From Papaver somniferum (taxonomy: Eukaryota > Streptophyta > Magnoliopsida > Ranunculales > Papaveraceae): a DNA stretch of 64,000 nt. Below, piece after piece: positions 11,397 through 22,479 of this stretch; position 1 is the stretch's first letter; every line of letters starts with the position of its first letter. The notes under the pieces were generated by a model, which saw nothing but the letters and a program-made list of their open reading frames with translations, ran no database searches and was not told the origin of the DNA. The stretch covers positions 84,237,089-84,301,088 of the forward strand of contig NC_039365.1 of NCBI RefSeq assembly GCF_003573695.1, written 5' to 3'. The position numbers and the translations under genes were made by a program.

Positions 11397-11760
11397 TTAT
11401 CGTGCTTGCATGTAATTTCATTGGCGATGGTTGTACCTGGAGTGAAACTGCGATGTCTACTATTGGTGAATGGTTGTACATATTAGACTTGGTAGACATG
11501 TGATCAATTGTTCAGCTATCACCAAGGATCCTTAGGTTTTTCGCATGAAGATGTAGTTGCATTACTAAATGTACCTTTGTTACCTGATTGAGCCATAAAA
11601 GTAGACCTAACAGAATTCTCCTTGGAAGACAGTTTTCGGGCATACTCCCTTATCATTTGCTCCATTTGGGCTTGAGATGGTTGGGAAGAGGTACTGGTTG
11701 ATGCAGATGAAAAATCCTCCTCATCAGTTGTGTGGTATGCTCTTGGGCCACCATTGAAAC
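11397..11760 (-). pseudogene. Copia protease remnant (second Copia element)
   Basis: On the reverse strand a readable frame gives a Ser-rich linker (SASTSTSSQPSQAQMEQMIR). It then gives CEKPKDPW and, after small indels, D-S-x-x-I-D-H-M, which corresponds to the retropepsin D-S-G-A-T-D-H-M active-site block. Stops and a frameshift sit in the catalytic motif. Sequence after it still resembles the A-D-G block. It therefore overlaps by homology with the protease tail at 6800-6914 and argues for two different Copia copies. Confidence 0.65.
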
Positions 11761-12690
11761 CTTATCTTCTTCCTCCACCACTACCACTAGAGAAACCCCC
11801 TCTCATATTACCATTCTGCCATTGTGGACGCCCATTGAGATTGAAGCATGTCTCCCTGGTATGCCTTCTCTTGTTACAATGGTCATAATTAATATAGTGA
11901 GTCTTTCTTGTAAGGCTTGCGGTTCTTTTCTGATGTGATTGTTGGAACATGAGTAAAGGTGGTAACAGCCTTCAATGCTGAACTTTCTTGAGCCACTTGA
12001 GATGTCATAGCAACTCTGCGAAGTTCTTTAGACCTTACAATTTTATAAACTCCACAAAGTGTAGGCAATAGATCCTTTCATAATATTTGAATTCTAATGG
12101 GGTCAAAATCAAAGTCTAAACCAACAAGGAACTCAATGATTCGATCCTTTTTAATTCTCTTTTGCAACTTAATGGTGTCAGCAACACAATTTATGTCACG
12201 CGGCTGGAAGAAATCAAGTTCTTGCCACAAAACTTGAAGAGCATTATAGTATACTGACAAGGGTATGTTATTCTTCCTTGTATCTATAACTCTACCATTC
12301 AAATCATAGATTTATGTAGCATCACCACTCACCAGATAAATCTAAGCAACTGCATCCCACAGTTATTTTGCAGTAGATAGGCGCATAAAACCGCTCCTTA
12401 AATCAGGAGATAGAATCTAACCACCAACGCATTATTATGGCATTTTCTTCCACCCAAGTCTCATATGTAGGGTCTGAGATTTCTGGATATGCCTTGCTTC
12501 CAGTCAGATACCTAATCTTTCCCTTACGGGTGATGTAAAACTTCACCCAATGAGACCAAACAAGGTAATTGGAATCATCCAACTTACAGGAAGTCATCTT
12601 AACATTCATATTATCGTTATAATAAAAATCTAGAGATACTGAACTCTTAGAGTTAGATAAACCACTATTTTCAAAAGTACTAGCCATAGA
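11761..12690 (-). pseudogene. Copia gag
   Basis: The N-terminal piece (12687-12403) reads CKLDDSNYLVWSHWVKFYIT, GKIRYLTGSK and SDPTYETWVEENAIIM, the Retrotran_gag/UBN2-type Copia capsid N-terminus. The middle (12302-12078) has YYNALQVLWQELDFF and EFLVGLDFDFDPIRIQIL. A decayed CCHC knuckle follows (near 11900: DHCNKRRHTRETC, first Cys replaced by Tyr). The pieces are in different frames, so the gene is inactive. The start ATG at 12687 is well placed about 210 bp after the PBS. Confidence 0.85.
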
Positions 12691-12893
12691 TCTAACTTAA
12701 CTCAACAAGCAAAGACAATCTTCAAGGAGAAACCAACTTACAAACAACCACAAAATCTTCAAGAACAGCAGTTTGCATCTTCTTTAAAACAACTTTAGGA
12801 TATAACTTCAAGGTCTTAATCACCTATCGAAGCAACAGTAGATCAATCTAAAGAAGGAACTAAGATGAGTTTTCTCTTATCTCGCTCTCTTGA

Positions 12894-12905
12894 GCTCTGA
12901 TACCA
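12894..12905 (-). other. primer binding site of the second Copia element
   Basis: The plus-strand GCTCTGATACCA is the reverse complement of TGGTATCAGAGC, complementary to the 3' end of initiator tRNA-Met. It lies two bases inside the LTR end and fixes the orientation of this element as minus. Confidence 0.85.
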
Positions 12906-12907
12906 CG

Positions 12908-13122
12908 TGGAAATCAAGATAGAGTGAATATAAGAGTGTGAACCACTCAGAGGTAAGCCCTCACTTTTATAGATAGATTTTGTACAGTTAGAACTATACC
13001 CTTAAAGGGTAAAGATATCTAAACACTGTTCACGAATCACTATACACTATTCCTACCCCGCATAACTAAATGTACACAGATTATACATGTGAACAACTCT
13101 AGTGCACATATTCTACACTACA
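12908..13122 (-). mobile_element. 5' LTR of the second Copia element (about 210 bp)
   Basis: In element orientation the LTR starts TGTAG near 13117-13122 and ends TTTCCA at 12908, just before the PBS. It contains a TATAAAAG box (plus-strand CTTTTATA near 12962). The outer end is uncertain by 5 bp because TACA occurs twice. A short LTR is common in Copia elements. The matching 3' LTR was not found in the window, so no TSD can be tested. Confidence 0.65.
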
Positions 13123-13902
13123 CTAACTTGTAAAGTCTGACCATGAGATTGATATTTTCCATCTAAACACCTGCATAGAGATCTCTCTGGCTTTAGGATC
13201 GGAGTATCTTTATAGCTACCGCGATTTTTGTCAACAATTTCTGGAGAATTGGAGTAACAACGAATATTTTCCAAGCCCTTCTTGCCGACAAGGGGATATG
13301 AATAAGGGCTAAGCATCCACCTTTCAAACAAAGGCGAAAACCAGATCTATAGAACAAGTATGAGCCGAATGAAAGGGAAGGGGATAGAGTTACTGAAACC
13401 GAGAGCATGGGGCAAATCATTATTTAAAAATCTCTAAGATTATTGAGGTAATTAATTTTGCACGAACAATAATCTTTTTGGGAACAATGGCAGAGTTAGT
13501 TGTTACAATACCCTGTTAGAATAGACTTTAAACTAAGGATTGGAACTTAAGTAGAAATCTGGTTGCTAAACTTTAACACCTACTCGAGGATGTATGCAAA
13601 TAGCACCTCTTCATGCAGAAGAAAAAACTTATACCGTTCTACTTTGAACTGCTGGTGACTCGATATCTTTTCACACTACGCTAGCTAATTAATCATTGAA
13701 CTTTGAAGGAGCCAATTCTTTTTCTATTTTGTTTACTGGAAGGAGTCAATTCTATCAGCGAGAAGAAAGCAAGCACATTCCAACAATATCAGCCTTTTTT
13801 TTTTCCTTGCGAAAAGTAAAGCAAAAGATGATATATCTTTTAGGAAGACAACTTGTCTTCATCTATCATCATCAGCTTGAATTATTTCACTTCCTATGCT
13901 TA
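13123..13902. other. no recognised feature
   Basis: Two overlapping minus-strand ORFs of 72-75 codons occupy 13113-13420. Neither shows a domain I recognise, and they overlap each other in different frames. The rest is AT-rich and structureless by eye. Confidence 0.3.
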
Positions 13903-14547
13903 GAGCAACTGCAATGGACGAGTAAACCCAAATTTTTACTCGAGTGGACTGGCGTAGTGGGACGGACCATCGATCAAAATTTGATCAAAGAGTAAAATCC
14001 AGACCAAATTTGGTCGGCGATCAAGACCAAATCCAAATATAGTCGGGCGTTAATATAATCTCCGCTACACATCGGGAGTTGATATAATCTCCGCCATTCA
14101 TCGCGCGTTGGTATAGTTAACGTCCAACGAACAGGCGTGCATATAAACTTCGCCTGAATGGGGCGTTGGTAAAGATAACGCCCGATGGGGCGTTCATAAA
14201 CTTAACGCACGAAATGGGGCGTTCATATACTTAACGCCCCACTCCACTTTAAGTTTTAAACTTTTGAAACTTGCATGGGGCGGGCTTTATACCTCCGTCC
14301 CATTATTTTTTTTTTTTTGTTTGTTTTTTGAAGTGTATACTATACCAACGCCCCACGTCAGGCGTTATCTTTACCAACGCCCCATTCAGGCGTTATCTTT
14401 ACCAACGCCTGATTCCAGGCGTAATCTTTATCAACGCGCGACCAAATTTAATCTGCAACCACTACGCCACACGACGGACTAAACCCAAATTTGATCTTTT
14501 TTTTTAGTCTTTGGTCTTTGGTTATACTCGCACCACTGTGTACGCTC
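13903..14547. mobile_element. Tourist-like fold-back MITE with GC-rich repeated hairpin motif
   Basis: The terminal sequence GAGCAACTGCAATGG is loosely inverted at the right end (CCACTGTGTACGCTC). TTA precedes the left end (13900-13902) and follows the right end (14548-14550), a 3-bp TSD of the PIF/Harbinger type. The left arm holds units of the form GGGCGTTGGTAAAGATAACG. The right arm (14344-14440) holds the opposite orientation, GGCGTTATCTTTACCAACGC, three times. The 645-bp element is thus one large imperfect inverted repeat made of small ones. It has no coding capacity. Confidence 0.7.
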
Positions 14548-14550
14548 TTA

Positions 14551-15474
14551 GGGGTCTCGAACATTTTCCAAAGGTCATACATAATTTTCAATATCATAGG
14601 TTTTAAAGTGACAAATACCTAAAGCTTCCATTTCCATTAAAAAGTTCGGGTGGAAACTTAATGCATACCATGCATAGGTTGATATGTAAGTGCTGGTTCC
14701 CGGCCCGCCGATGTCAATTGATTTCTGTTGTCGCGACAGTTAAAATTTCTCCGATGGAGACGTTGCTCTTTTAAACGTCTATGCGCATACTACGTGTAAT
14801 AACGAAACAGAGAGTGGCCATTAGATATATTCCTACTAGATTACTCCAGACATTATATATCTGATTTGACAAGTATATCCCCAGATATTTTCCACTATAT
14901 GTACAAAGAAGGATCTCTAGGCTCTAGCTACGAGTCCCATTACCACATCCCTAATTATTGAAATTGAAAAGGCAAAGAAGGTTGGGTGTGAGACTGCAAT
15001 TTTTTCGAGATTCTTCAGCAAAGAAAGCCGTAATGAATTACCTTTCTTTTCCCACTTTCTCCTTTCTCACTTTCTTTATACATCTTTTAACTACTTTGAA
15101 TCTCATCATCAGTGTTTCTCTATCTCTCCATAATACCCAAAGCTGCCAAGCCAAGACCAAAGTAAAATCGGGGCCACTGTAGTCTGGTTTTCCAGTAGTA
15201 AACTGGCAGGCACCAGTAAAACATTCAACGATCCACCCTTAATGGATTATTTGATAAACTAATAAATTCTCCAGTTGGTAGTTAGTTAATATTTCATGTA
15301 ACACCTTATGTACATGGAGGTTTCACTTTTCTTTGAAAACCCATTTGACATTACCTGAATTTATTGCGTTGTATACCTAGTAGTTCTGATTCATTAGTGC
15401 GAGGTTTCATTGGAAATCCCAGTTATAAGAAATGTAAAAATGTAAAAGTACAAAAAATCGATCTAAAACCTACC
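14551..15474. other. intergenic; one weak signal-peptide-like ORF
   Basis: No known domain. A plus-strand ORF could start at 15033 (MNYLSFPTFSFL...) and runs to 15182. It gives a hydrophobic N-terminus followed by a short Lys-containing tail, which could be a first exon or chance. A TATA-like ATTATATATC lies near 14855. Support is weak. Confidence 0.25.
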
Positions 15475-15477
15475 TTA

Positions 15478-15905
15478 GAGCCTGTTTGGTATAGTTTTCA
15501 AAAACAACTATCTGTTTTTAAAAACAAAGAAAACAGGAGAAAACGCGTTTGGTAGGGACATTTTTAGAAAATGTTTTCAGCTTGTTTTCTATTTATGAAA
15601 ACTAACAAATTATTATTTAATGTTTTCTCTTTTTCCTTTTTTGTTTCTTCTTCTTCTTTTCAGGAAAAAGTAAGAGATCGGGGTCTCTTTTTTCTTTTTT
15701 GTTCCTTCTTTTTCTTCTCTTTTCAGAACAAAGTAAGAGATTGGGAAAATGACTACAAGTAAGTCATGGCCAGTATCACTATCTCTTAGACGAGTCTTTA
15801 CATTTGATTCATACCAAATAATTTTTAGAAAATGAAAACAAGGAAAAAATGATATGTTTTTAAAACACTAAAAAACTGTTTTTAAAAGTTGTACCAAACA
15901 GACTG
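15478..15905. mobile_element. Tourist-like MITE (TTA target duplication)
   Basis: The left end GAGCCTGTTTGGTAT and the reverse complement of the right end CAGTCTGTTTGGTAC form the TIR. TTA flanks both sides (15475-15477 and 15906-15908). TGTTTGG at the terminus and a TTA/TAA target site are typical of Tourist/PIF-Harbinger MITEs. Subterminal stretches of TTTTTAAAAACA type continue the inverted repeat. The 428-bp element is non-coding and ends about 250 bp downstream of the NHL gene stop codon. Confidence 0.75.
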
Positions 15906-16154
15906 TTAGTGTTTATCATGAAACTTTAGAGTATCATGTACATAAAGATATATAAATACGCATTAATTCAGGTCTTAATAAATATAGTATATATAGTTAA
16001 TCACTTATCAGTCAGTCCATACTAGTTACTACAACTTTACAAAACTGTTACTTAAAAAAGATGATAAAAACACAAAATCTGAAGAGATAAAATACAATAA
16101 ACTTAATTATGACATAGCCTTTTAACTAACTTAAGACATAATATGTGTTTTCTC

Positions 16155-16796
16155 TTAAACAGTTGTAGAGCATTGACTACCTTGTTTAGCACTAAGAGGA
16201 CCTGAACCGACGGCATTATTCGGTCCGAAAGCCTGAATCGTAACACAATTAACGATAAACCGGTAAGGACTTGAAACCCATGCTCCAATTTTCCACCTTA
16301 ATCTTCCATTAATCTTTAAACTGAAAACCAACTTACCAATAGTTTGATCACGGCTAACTTCATAGCCGAAAGAAGGAGACACAGGTAGACTAATACCCAT
16401 TAACGAAGCACTTAAAATATTGCTATCTTCATGACCTTGATAAAATGGTGGCAGATATTCATCAACAGTAATTTGTTGTCCTTTATATGAGGCATAAACT
16501 TGAAGTTGATCATAGAAAACACCTACTTTTGTATTAGGATTTTTTGAAACTAGAGTAATCTGTATGGAAGAGTTTAGAAGATGGGGACTTGAAAGATTAA
16601 GTTGATAGATATCAGCTTGCTTAAGGAAAAACTCAGGTTTTGATGGATGTAAGGTTAACCAAATGAGAAAAATTAAAAAGATAATAGTCGAGAAGAAAGT
16701 TGAGAAAACATACAAGATTTTTCTGTTAATGAATTTGTTTACTTTGAATCCTTTTTTGGCACAATGTTTTGGTGAATCTACGAGGACTTGAGACAT
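16155..16796 (-). CDS. NDR1/HIN1-like (NHL, LEA14-type) membrane protein
   Basis: This intact, intronless ORF of 213 residues is the only convincing host gene. A short basic cytoplasmic N-terminus (to about residue 25, KKGFKVNKFINRK) precedes one transmembrane segment at about 28-50 (VFSTFFSTIIFLIFLIWLTL). An extracytoplasmic LEA_2 domain follows. It begins with HPSKPEFFLKQADIYQLNLS and contains NPNTKVGVFYDQLQVYASYK, the N-P-N-x-x-x-x-x-x-Y signature of NHL proteins, and GRLRWKIG. Family members are plasma-membrane proteins linked to pathogen response and callose; length and single-exon structure fit the family. I chose the ATG at 16796 because the membrane anchor follows at the normal distance. 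The exact paralogue cannot be named. Confidence 0.93.
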   Translation of the reverse strand: MSQVLVDSPKHCAKKGFKVNKFINRKILYVFSTFFSTIIFLIFLIWLTLHPSKPEFFLKQADIYQLNLSSPHLLNSSIQITLVSKNPNTKVGVFYDQLQVYASYKGQQITVDEYLPPFYQGHEDSNILSASLMGISLPVSPSFGYEVSRDQTIGKLVFSLKINGRLRWKIGAWVSSPYRFIVNCVTIQAFGPNNAVGSGPLSAKQGSQCSTTV

Positions 16797-16890
16797 TTGC
16801 AGTGTAAAGAGAGAAAGTAAGAGAGATGGGAAGAGAACGGTGCAAAGCTATAGAACTATAGGAGAAGAATGGAGTTTAAATAGTTCGATA
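16797..16890 (-). promoter_or_regulatory. core promoter and 5' UTR of the NHL gene
   Basis: Read on the minus strand, a TATTTAAA box lies at 16882-16875. A pyrimidine-rich leader (CTCTTCCCATCTCTC, CTTTCTCTCTTTACACTGC) then leads to the ATG. The spacing implies a transcript start near 16845-16850 and a 5' UTR of about 50 bases. Pyrimidine-rich leaders are common in plant genes. Confidence 0.55.
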
Positions 16891-17829
16891 AAGGTGACTA
16901 TTTGGTATCCTATCAGTGGGATATACAGTATTATCTTAAGAATCCTTGTATTCAAAATAATTAGATTCTGCTCCTCAGACTTTGCAAGATCAATGAAGCC
17001 ATGGTCCAACTAGACCAACTTCTATGATATGGATCAACATTTGTATGCGTACAAGTGGCATCGGAATTTGAACGTCCTTCCTTTGTAGATGTTTTGGAAA
17101 GACATCTTTTGCTAATACAAAGAGGGTTAAGAGAATCTTTTTTTTTTTTTAACTCTCAAAATTTCATTCACCATAAAATAAAGATTACATGAATTTCAAG
17201 AACATCGAGATTAAAGATCGAAATACATTAACAACTGCCTCTCACTGTTGCAAATCAAGATCCCAACTCAGTTGTTCTGAAATGTGGTGTAACAAATTTT
17301 CGCAACGGAAATATAATAGTTGTGAATTTTGGGGCGTAACAGCTGCACATTTGAGTGTGCAACAAGAAGCTACATTTAGAGAAGATGAAGAGAGGAGGGA
17401 GAATGGTAGTGGTGAGGCAACAAAATAACAAATAATGAATTTCATTCAAAATTAGCGATATAATAACTTCTCTAACAATGTTGTTTTGTTTGTCTAATGG
17501 TGTTTAATTGAAGATGGGATATGATTTGATGTTAGTTGAGATCTTATGATTGTTTCTTCCCTCTTAATTTAAGAGGAGATAAACCGTATTAAACGATCCG
17601 ACTCGGATTGATTTGAAAACCAAACGGAATCATGTACAATTCGGTCACAGTTTAAGAAATGGAAACCGACTTATAATATACAGTTCGTTTGACAATTTTT
17701 CCTGAAAACTGGACCGACTGACTGTTATGCAACCCTAAAGAAAAGTATCCATAAGCTGAAAAATTGTGGCACACCATGTATGTGCGTTTATTATAGAGAT
17801 CGGGAGCACCGATGAGATATCTTATCTTA
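16891..17829. other. upstream region of the NHL gene with a possible LINE 3' tail
   Basis: At 17139-17150 a run of T is followed by AACTCTCAAAATTTCATTCA. On the minus strand this reads as a 3' UTR-like end with a poly(A) tail, as left by a non-LTR retrotransposon or a processed transcript. Overlapping small ORFs on both strands of 17189-17449 show no domain. No clear target duplication was found. The rest is AT-rich with no recognised feature. Confidence 0.3.
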
Positions 17830-18250
17830 TCTTATACTAATATAAAGGAAAGAGGTATTTTAGTTAGTCACAAAAGGACAAAATAGTTTGGTGTAACCCT
17901 GATATTACTAAAATGACCTTAAATATCAACCACTACTATACATATGTATTTAAGGGTAAAAACAAACACTAAATTAATATTTACATATTCAACTTTATAT
18001 ATTTGCATATTCACATAAATGTCATTGTTTTAAAAAAAATCGAATTTTTTTTAAAAGTTTGATATCTTCCAAAATACATATTGGATTTTTATAACATTAG
18101 CATATTTGGAAACTTTCTTAAAGTACCTACGTTATGATTACAAATAAGAATAATAAACTTTATTTTACGAAAAAAGATCACTCTTATCAAAATTGGTGTT
18201 ATTAAAAAAGTAAAATTCAAGCATATACATTACACCTGTGGTCTCACTAG
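17830..18250 (+). mobile_element. possible non-autonomous Helitron
   Basis: The start TCTTATACTAATATAAAGG resembles the 5' ends of many plant Helitrons. The end GTCTCACTAG is followed by T, as expected for CTAG|T. A preceding TACACCTGTGGT gives only a poor hairpin, whereas a real Helitron should have a 16-20-nt stem there. There is no coding capacity and no TSD is expected. Confidence 0.35.
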
Positions 18251-19589
18251 TTTAGATAGTGAAAACTACTTATTAAGGATGTGGGTCATTATTATTATTA
18301 TTGGGAAAAAAAAAAAAGAGGACCCAGATAACAAAAGATATAAAACATGGGAATCTCATTGTAACTGACTTTTTAGAAGCTAATGAGGATCTAAAGTGTT
18401 TTTCTATGATCGGAAGTCATCCTCGCCATATCTCCCTCTTTCCATGTGTAGCTAGGAAAATATTTATTTTTCTTTTTTATTATAAGTAGATAGCTTCTTA
18501 TTTTTGTGTATATTCTGTTACAAATGAGCACTTCTGAATTTTGGTTACAAATTAGTACTTCTGTATAGATATAGAAGTGATTTCTGTATTTGTATGTATA
18601 TGTTCTTGTGAAATAGAGAAAGAGATACAAAGTAGAGGGAAAGAAGAGAGATATTTTTATTAATCTGCGTAAAGAATACAATGTTTAAGTATGTATTTAT
18701 ATAGACAGAAGACTTGGTGTTTAGGATATGTAAATCCTAAACTTAGACATGAAGGGCATCTTAGTATATAAACTTGGTTGGATAGAAATTAGTCATTTTT
18801 TTCCCGAAATTGGTTGGATTGTCGGAGAGTTATCATCCCCAAGTATTGTTAAGCGCCATAAAATCGATCAAAATTCGAATTGATTATCCATAATTACGGC
18901 CTAAAAATCATGAAAAACCGTGGCCAAATACAATTCGCAACGGCTTTTTTCAATTTCATTGATTTCGATCAAATTCACTTGAAATTGACCATATTTTTCC
19001 AAAATTAATTTGATAATCGAACAATTGGGGTCCCCAAACATATTTATACCTTATCAAACTGGATCAACTCGATCGATTTCACCCTCAATTGTTTCAAATT
19101 AAACCAAAATTAATCATGTGTTACGTATTAGTAACGGATATATGCGTTGCTTAATCATTTCCCTTGCAAAATCATGTGTATCCCCCTAATTTGGTTTTTC
19201 CTTTTCTTTCAATAATGAGTAAAAACATCCTTAGACTCTTAATTATTTGTTGTTTGATTTTCTTGATCTACAGGGAAAGGGTTATTGGAGTCGATGCTTA
19301 GTTGAGGCCAATTCAGGTCAGTTGCTCGAAATCGAGAAGAACGGTGGAGCTACAGTTCCACTGGTCTATTCCTCTCCATGGTGGTGCTTTTTATACAAGT
19401 GCGAGTAAAGTATCCAAGTTTTTAGTTGAAGAAAAATACCCCAAACCAAGTTCTCTGAATTGTGAGAAGAATGTAGTTATCACAATCGATTTAAGGATGG
19501 ATTTGGGGATTACGTGTAGAAGGAAGGTTATTATCATCCATATGTAATGTGCCAGTGATTATTTTTCTTATATCTTTGGTAATATCGCT
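18251..19589. other. no recognised gene
   Basis: AT-rich sequence. A plus-strand ORF at 19302-19547 (81 codons) follows an acceptor-like TTGATCTACAG (19262-19272), but shows no recognised domain and no partner exon. It may be a decayed gene fragment. Confidence 0.25.
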
Positions 19590-19860
19590 CCTTCTTCACA
19601 AGTGACAATTTCTTTCAGATGATACTTTACACTGCAAGAAGAATTTTTATAATAGTCGAGTTATTCTTCATATAGTTAAAAACATTCATTCTTCACAAGT
19701 GGTAATTCATCTCAGAAATAACTTCTCAACTTTTACATGTAAGAAGAAGATCCTTAAAAGTTCCTCTTCACTGAATCATATATTTTATTCTTTACAAGTG
19801 GCAGATATATTCAGAAGCTACTGTTCACTGTTTACATGCAAAAAGAAAGTCTAGATAAAC
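19590..19860 (+). repeat. three diverged tandem units of about 100 bp
   Basis: Units begin near 19591, 19690 and 19791. Each has TTCTTCACAAGTG (or TTCTTTACAAGTG), then TCAGA(T/A/G), a TTTACATG(T/C)AA-like stretch, then AAGAA. The units are too different for a recent expansion. There is no coding frame. Confidence 0.55.
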
Positions 19861-20871
19861 ATCCATCCGTGCATTTTCACTCATAACTCTTACAGAAAGT
19901 AAAATCAGAAAACAAAATTCAAAAATTCCATAATATACTTAAATTAGAACAACTTCTCTCCACTAGTATTTAAATTCCAGAAAAAATGACTGATGTCCCA
20001 ACTGAAAATACATTGCTCATCTTACTGAAATGCTGGAAGATTAGGTTAATCCATTATCTAAGTCTTTCAAATATTATGTGGACTTCCTAAGTATTGATGC
20101 AATCTTAATTTATAAGGGAAAATATCCTAAAATGATTGTAAAGATTTTCAGAGAAATTAAGAAAGATGATGATTCTAAAGGTCTTAAGGTAAGAGATATG
20201 GCACACAAATCAAAAAAGAGTTTAAATATCTATTTTTAGGAATCACAAAGTCTGAGACGAAGAGATGTTTGTAATTTATATCTATCTCGTTCCTGACCTA
20301 AGGTTATGAAAACCTCAAAGATTAATAAGAACAAGATCCGGATACAAGAACTATTAGGTAAAAGATAGTCTGACCGGGCTTAACGAATCCCTAATTGAAG
20401 TCTTCAAATTCGTAACCTAATTATGTTTCATAGAGAAAACCTAGGTTTTAAAGGACAAATTTAGCTTAGAAACTAGGATACAAGGTGTCGTGGATTGAGA
20501 AATCCAGTTGCAAAAGTCTCACTATTTATAAATTTTCAAGGCTGTGGGTAGCTTTAAATTCAATCTATGGTTGCTTAGAATTCAAGCAAATACTTTCTCA
20601 GTTTAAATGAAGTTCTTATTAGGAATCCATGTGAACGTGTGAGAAATATTACTCGAAGTTAACATGAGAATGTACACTATAGTTTAGGGAAGTGGAACCA
20701 CACACAATGATGGTTCATAGCGTCTAAGAAACCTTTGAACTCAGAAGCACATAGTGGTGTTCAGTAACACACTTTTTTTTTCTCCTTTTTTTGAGATAAA
20801 CAAGGAACCTTTTCATTAGTGGAAAAATGAGGTTATAATGAGTTTAAGATTGAAAATAAGAGAATATAAAG
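19861..20871. other. no recognised gene; left flank of the nested retrotransposon block
   Basis: The segment has no domain-bearing ORF. It may be old LTR-type DNA: 20500-20770 has a TATTTATAAATT box and a low-complexity T-rich stretch before 20800. No partner copy lies in the window, so the origin stays open. Confidence 0.3.
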
Positions 20872-20912
20872 TGTTAGAGCACTGCTCGGTCGAACTCGCA
20901 AGCGTTGCTATC
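20872..20912 (+). mobile_element. A0 5' LTR, first segment
   Basis: It starts TGTTAGAGCACTGCTCGGTC, the beginning of the A-family LTR seen complete at 30568 and 48610. It runs 41 bp to GCTATC, where element B is inserted. The same LTR resumes at 28182 with the duplicated CTATC and then TCAAG, as in the uninterrupted copies. Confidence 0.9.
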
Positions 20913-22479
20913 TGATAGGCGCATTTATGTGCCTAAATTGTCCTCAATGTTTCGTATTGTTGGTACTCGTTTTCGTCCTTATTATGGTGTTTTGTGTATT
21001 TTTTAGGTATTTTTGGAAATTAAATATTGTTGGAAAAATCGGCTCGAAAAATCACTCGGAACACCCCGGAGGACACTTGCTATACGGAGCCGAGATTTGG
21101 TTAAGGGGCACCTCAATTACTAAGGGGCACCTCAGTTACTAAGGGGCACATCAATTACTAAGGGGAACCCCAGGTCACCCCCAAAACAGGCATCTGCTAT
21201 TCACACCCCACATATGGTTAGGGGGACACCACCTTCTTCGTTTGAACTTAAAAATTGGCGGGAAAAAAGAGCAGCTCTCTGGTGAATTTTTCGATCGAAA
21301 TTTGAAGGATTTCTGGGTAGACTAAAGGGCTGAAACTTAATGGGTAGTTGTGATATGTCCTAAAAAAGCTGGTATGGGTGTTTGTTTCGATCAAAATTGG
21401 CTGGAAAATCCGTGACAAGAAAACAGGGCAGCCCGTGCATGAGAAGAATAATTCACGAGTTTTTGAAGATTTATGCGTGTTCTGCTCGTGTATGATGACT
21501 CTAGCAACACTCTGGACCGTGTAGAAGGAAAATAAGGAAGGTTGGACAGCTGCAGATGCTCGGATGAAGAAAAAATATCCGGAAAATATTTTCTTTAACT
21601 GCCGAGTTTAATGAAGAATATTGAGAATTTTGGCGTAATTAAATGGGTCTAAGGAGTATAAATATGTTGAGGGGATCATAGAGAATCGAGGGGGAGAGAT
21701 TGGGAGAAGTTTAGAGGACCACAGTAAAAAAATCGAATTTGCAGAGAGACCACCTGCTGCTGCTGCTGCCATTGAAGAACACTGAAGAACACGAAGAACG
21801 GACCTGCATCAGTAGTCGTTTTTGAACAGTCACAACGACTCATAGTGTGGGTCGCAGCTCAGAGAAGACTTAAAAAACGCAACAGTACAATAACGGCTCT
21901 TTGTAACGGCTTTTGCAACAGTTTTAAGCATTGCAAACCCGATTTTTATTATAATTCTCCCTTATTCATCATTTGTAACCCTTTGAGCATAAATGAAATC
22001 AACTTTTGAGCGTGTTTCCAACATGATGAGCGCCTAATTCTCTCGTAACCAAGGCAATGGATGAAGCTATTCACACATGAACAATGGGTAACTATTTGAT
22101 TTTCTCTAGTATTTAATTATAATTCACTCAATCACTGCTTTTGCAGAGTTCTTAAAAGTTTACACAATTTTCTTCATTAGTTGTGATTCAATTAGATAGG
22201 TTATGCTTTGGTTAGATAATCTATGCTTAAGGGATACAATTATTTTTTGAGAATATGTTTGATTATTTGTGGATTAAGAAATAAAGGATTAAAAGGATGA
22301 TTAGAGTTATGAAATATTCGACATCATTCATGTGTAATAGTGGATTCTAGTGTCTTGGTTACCTCTCACCCACTTTGTTAATATTTTTGTATATAATTTT
22401 ATTAAATCTTTAAATTTAATCTTCACAAGTCCGAGAGTTTGAACCTCATTACTACAACAACAATCAAAATATAAAATCA
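20913..22479 (+). mobile_element. B 5' LTR
   Basis: 1567 bp, from TGATAGGCGC to ATAAAATCA. It contains a TATAAATA box at 21657-21664 and a 19-bp minisatellite at 21102-21168. Near the 3' end is the TTTAATCTTCACAAGTCC tract shared with the C and E families. The LTR is partly colinear with C LTRs (GCTATTCACACCCC, GGCGGGAAA), so B, C and E descend from one LTR lineage. Confidence 0.92.
21102..21168 (+). repeat. 19-bp minisatellite in the B LTR
   Basis: Unit TAAGGGGCACCTCAATTAC, three full copies and a partial. The same array is in the B 3' LTR at 26802-26868. Related C LTRs hold two copies (LTR3, near 44620) or one (LTR1 and LTR2). Confidence 0.85.

Noticed and set aside
4219..12907. One Copia element simply interrupted by a CACTA transposon
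   Set aside because: The two parts overlap around the protease A/T-D-G block, so they do not join as one interrupted copy.
13113..13420. Two overlapping minus-strand ORFs as a small gene
   Set aside because: They use different frames over the same bases and neither has a recognisable domain or good start context.
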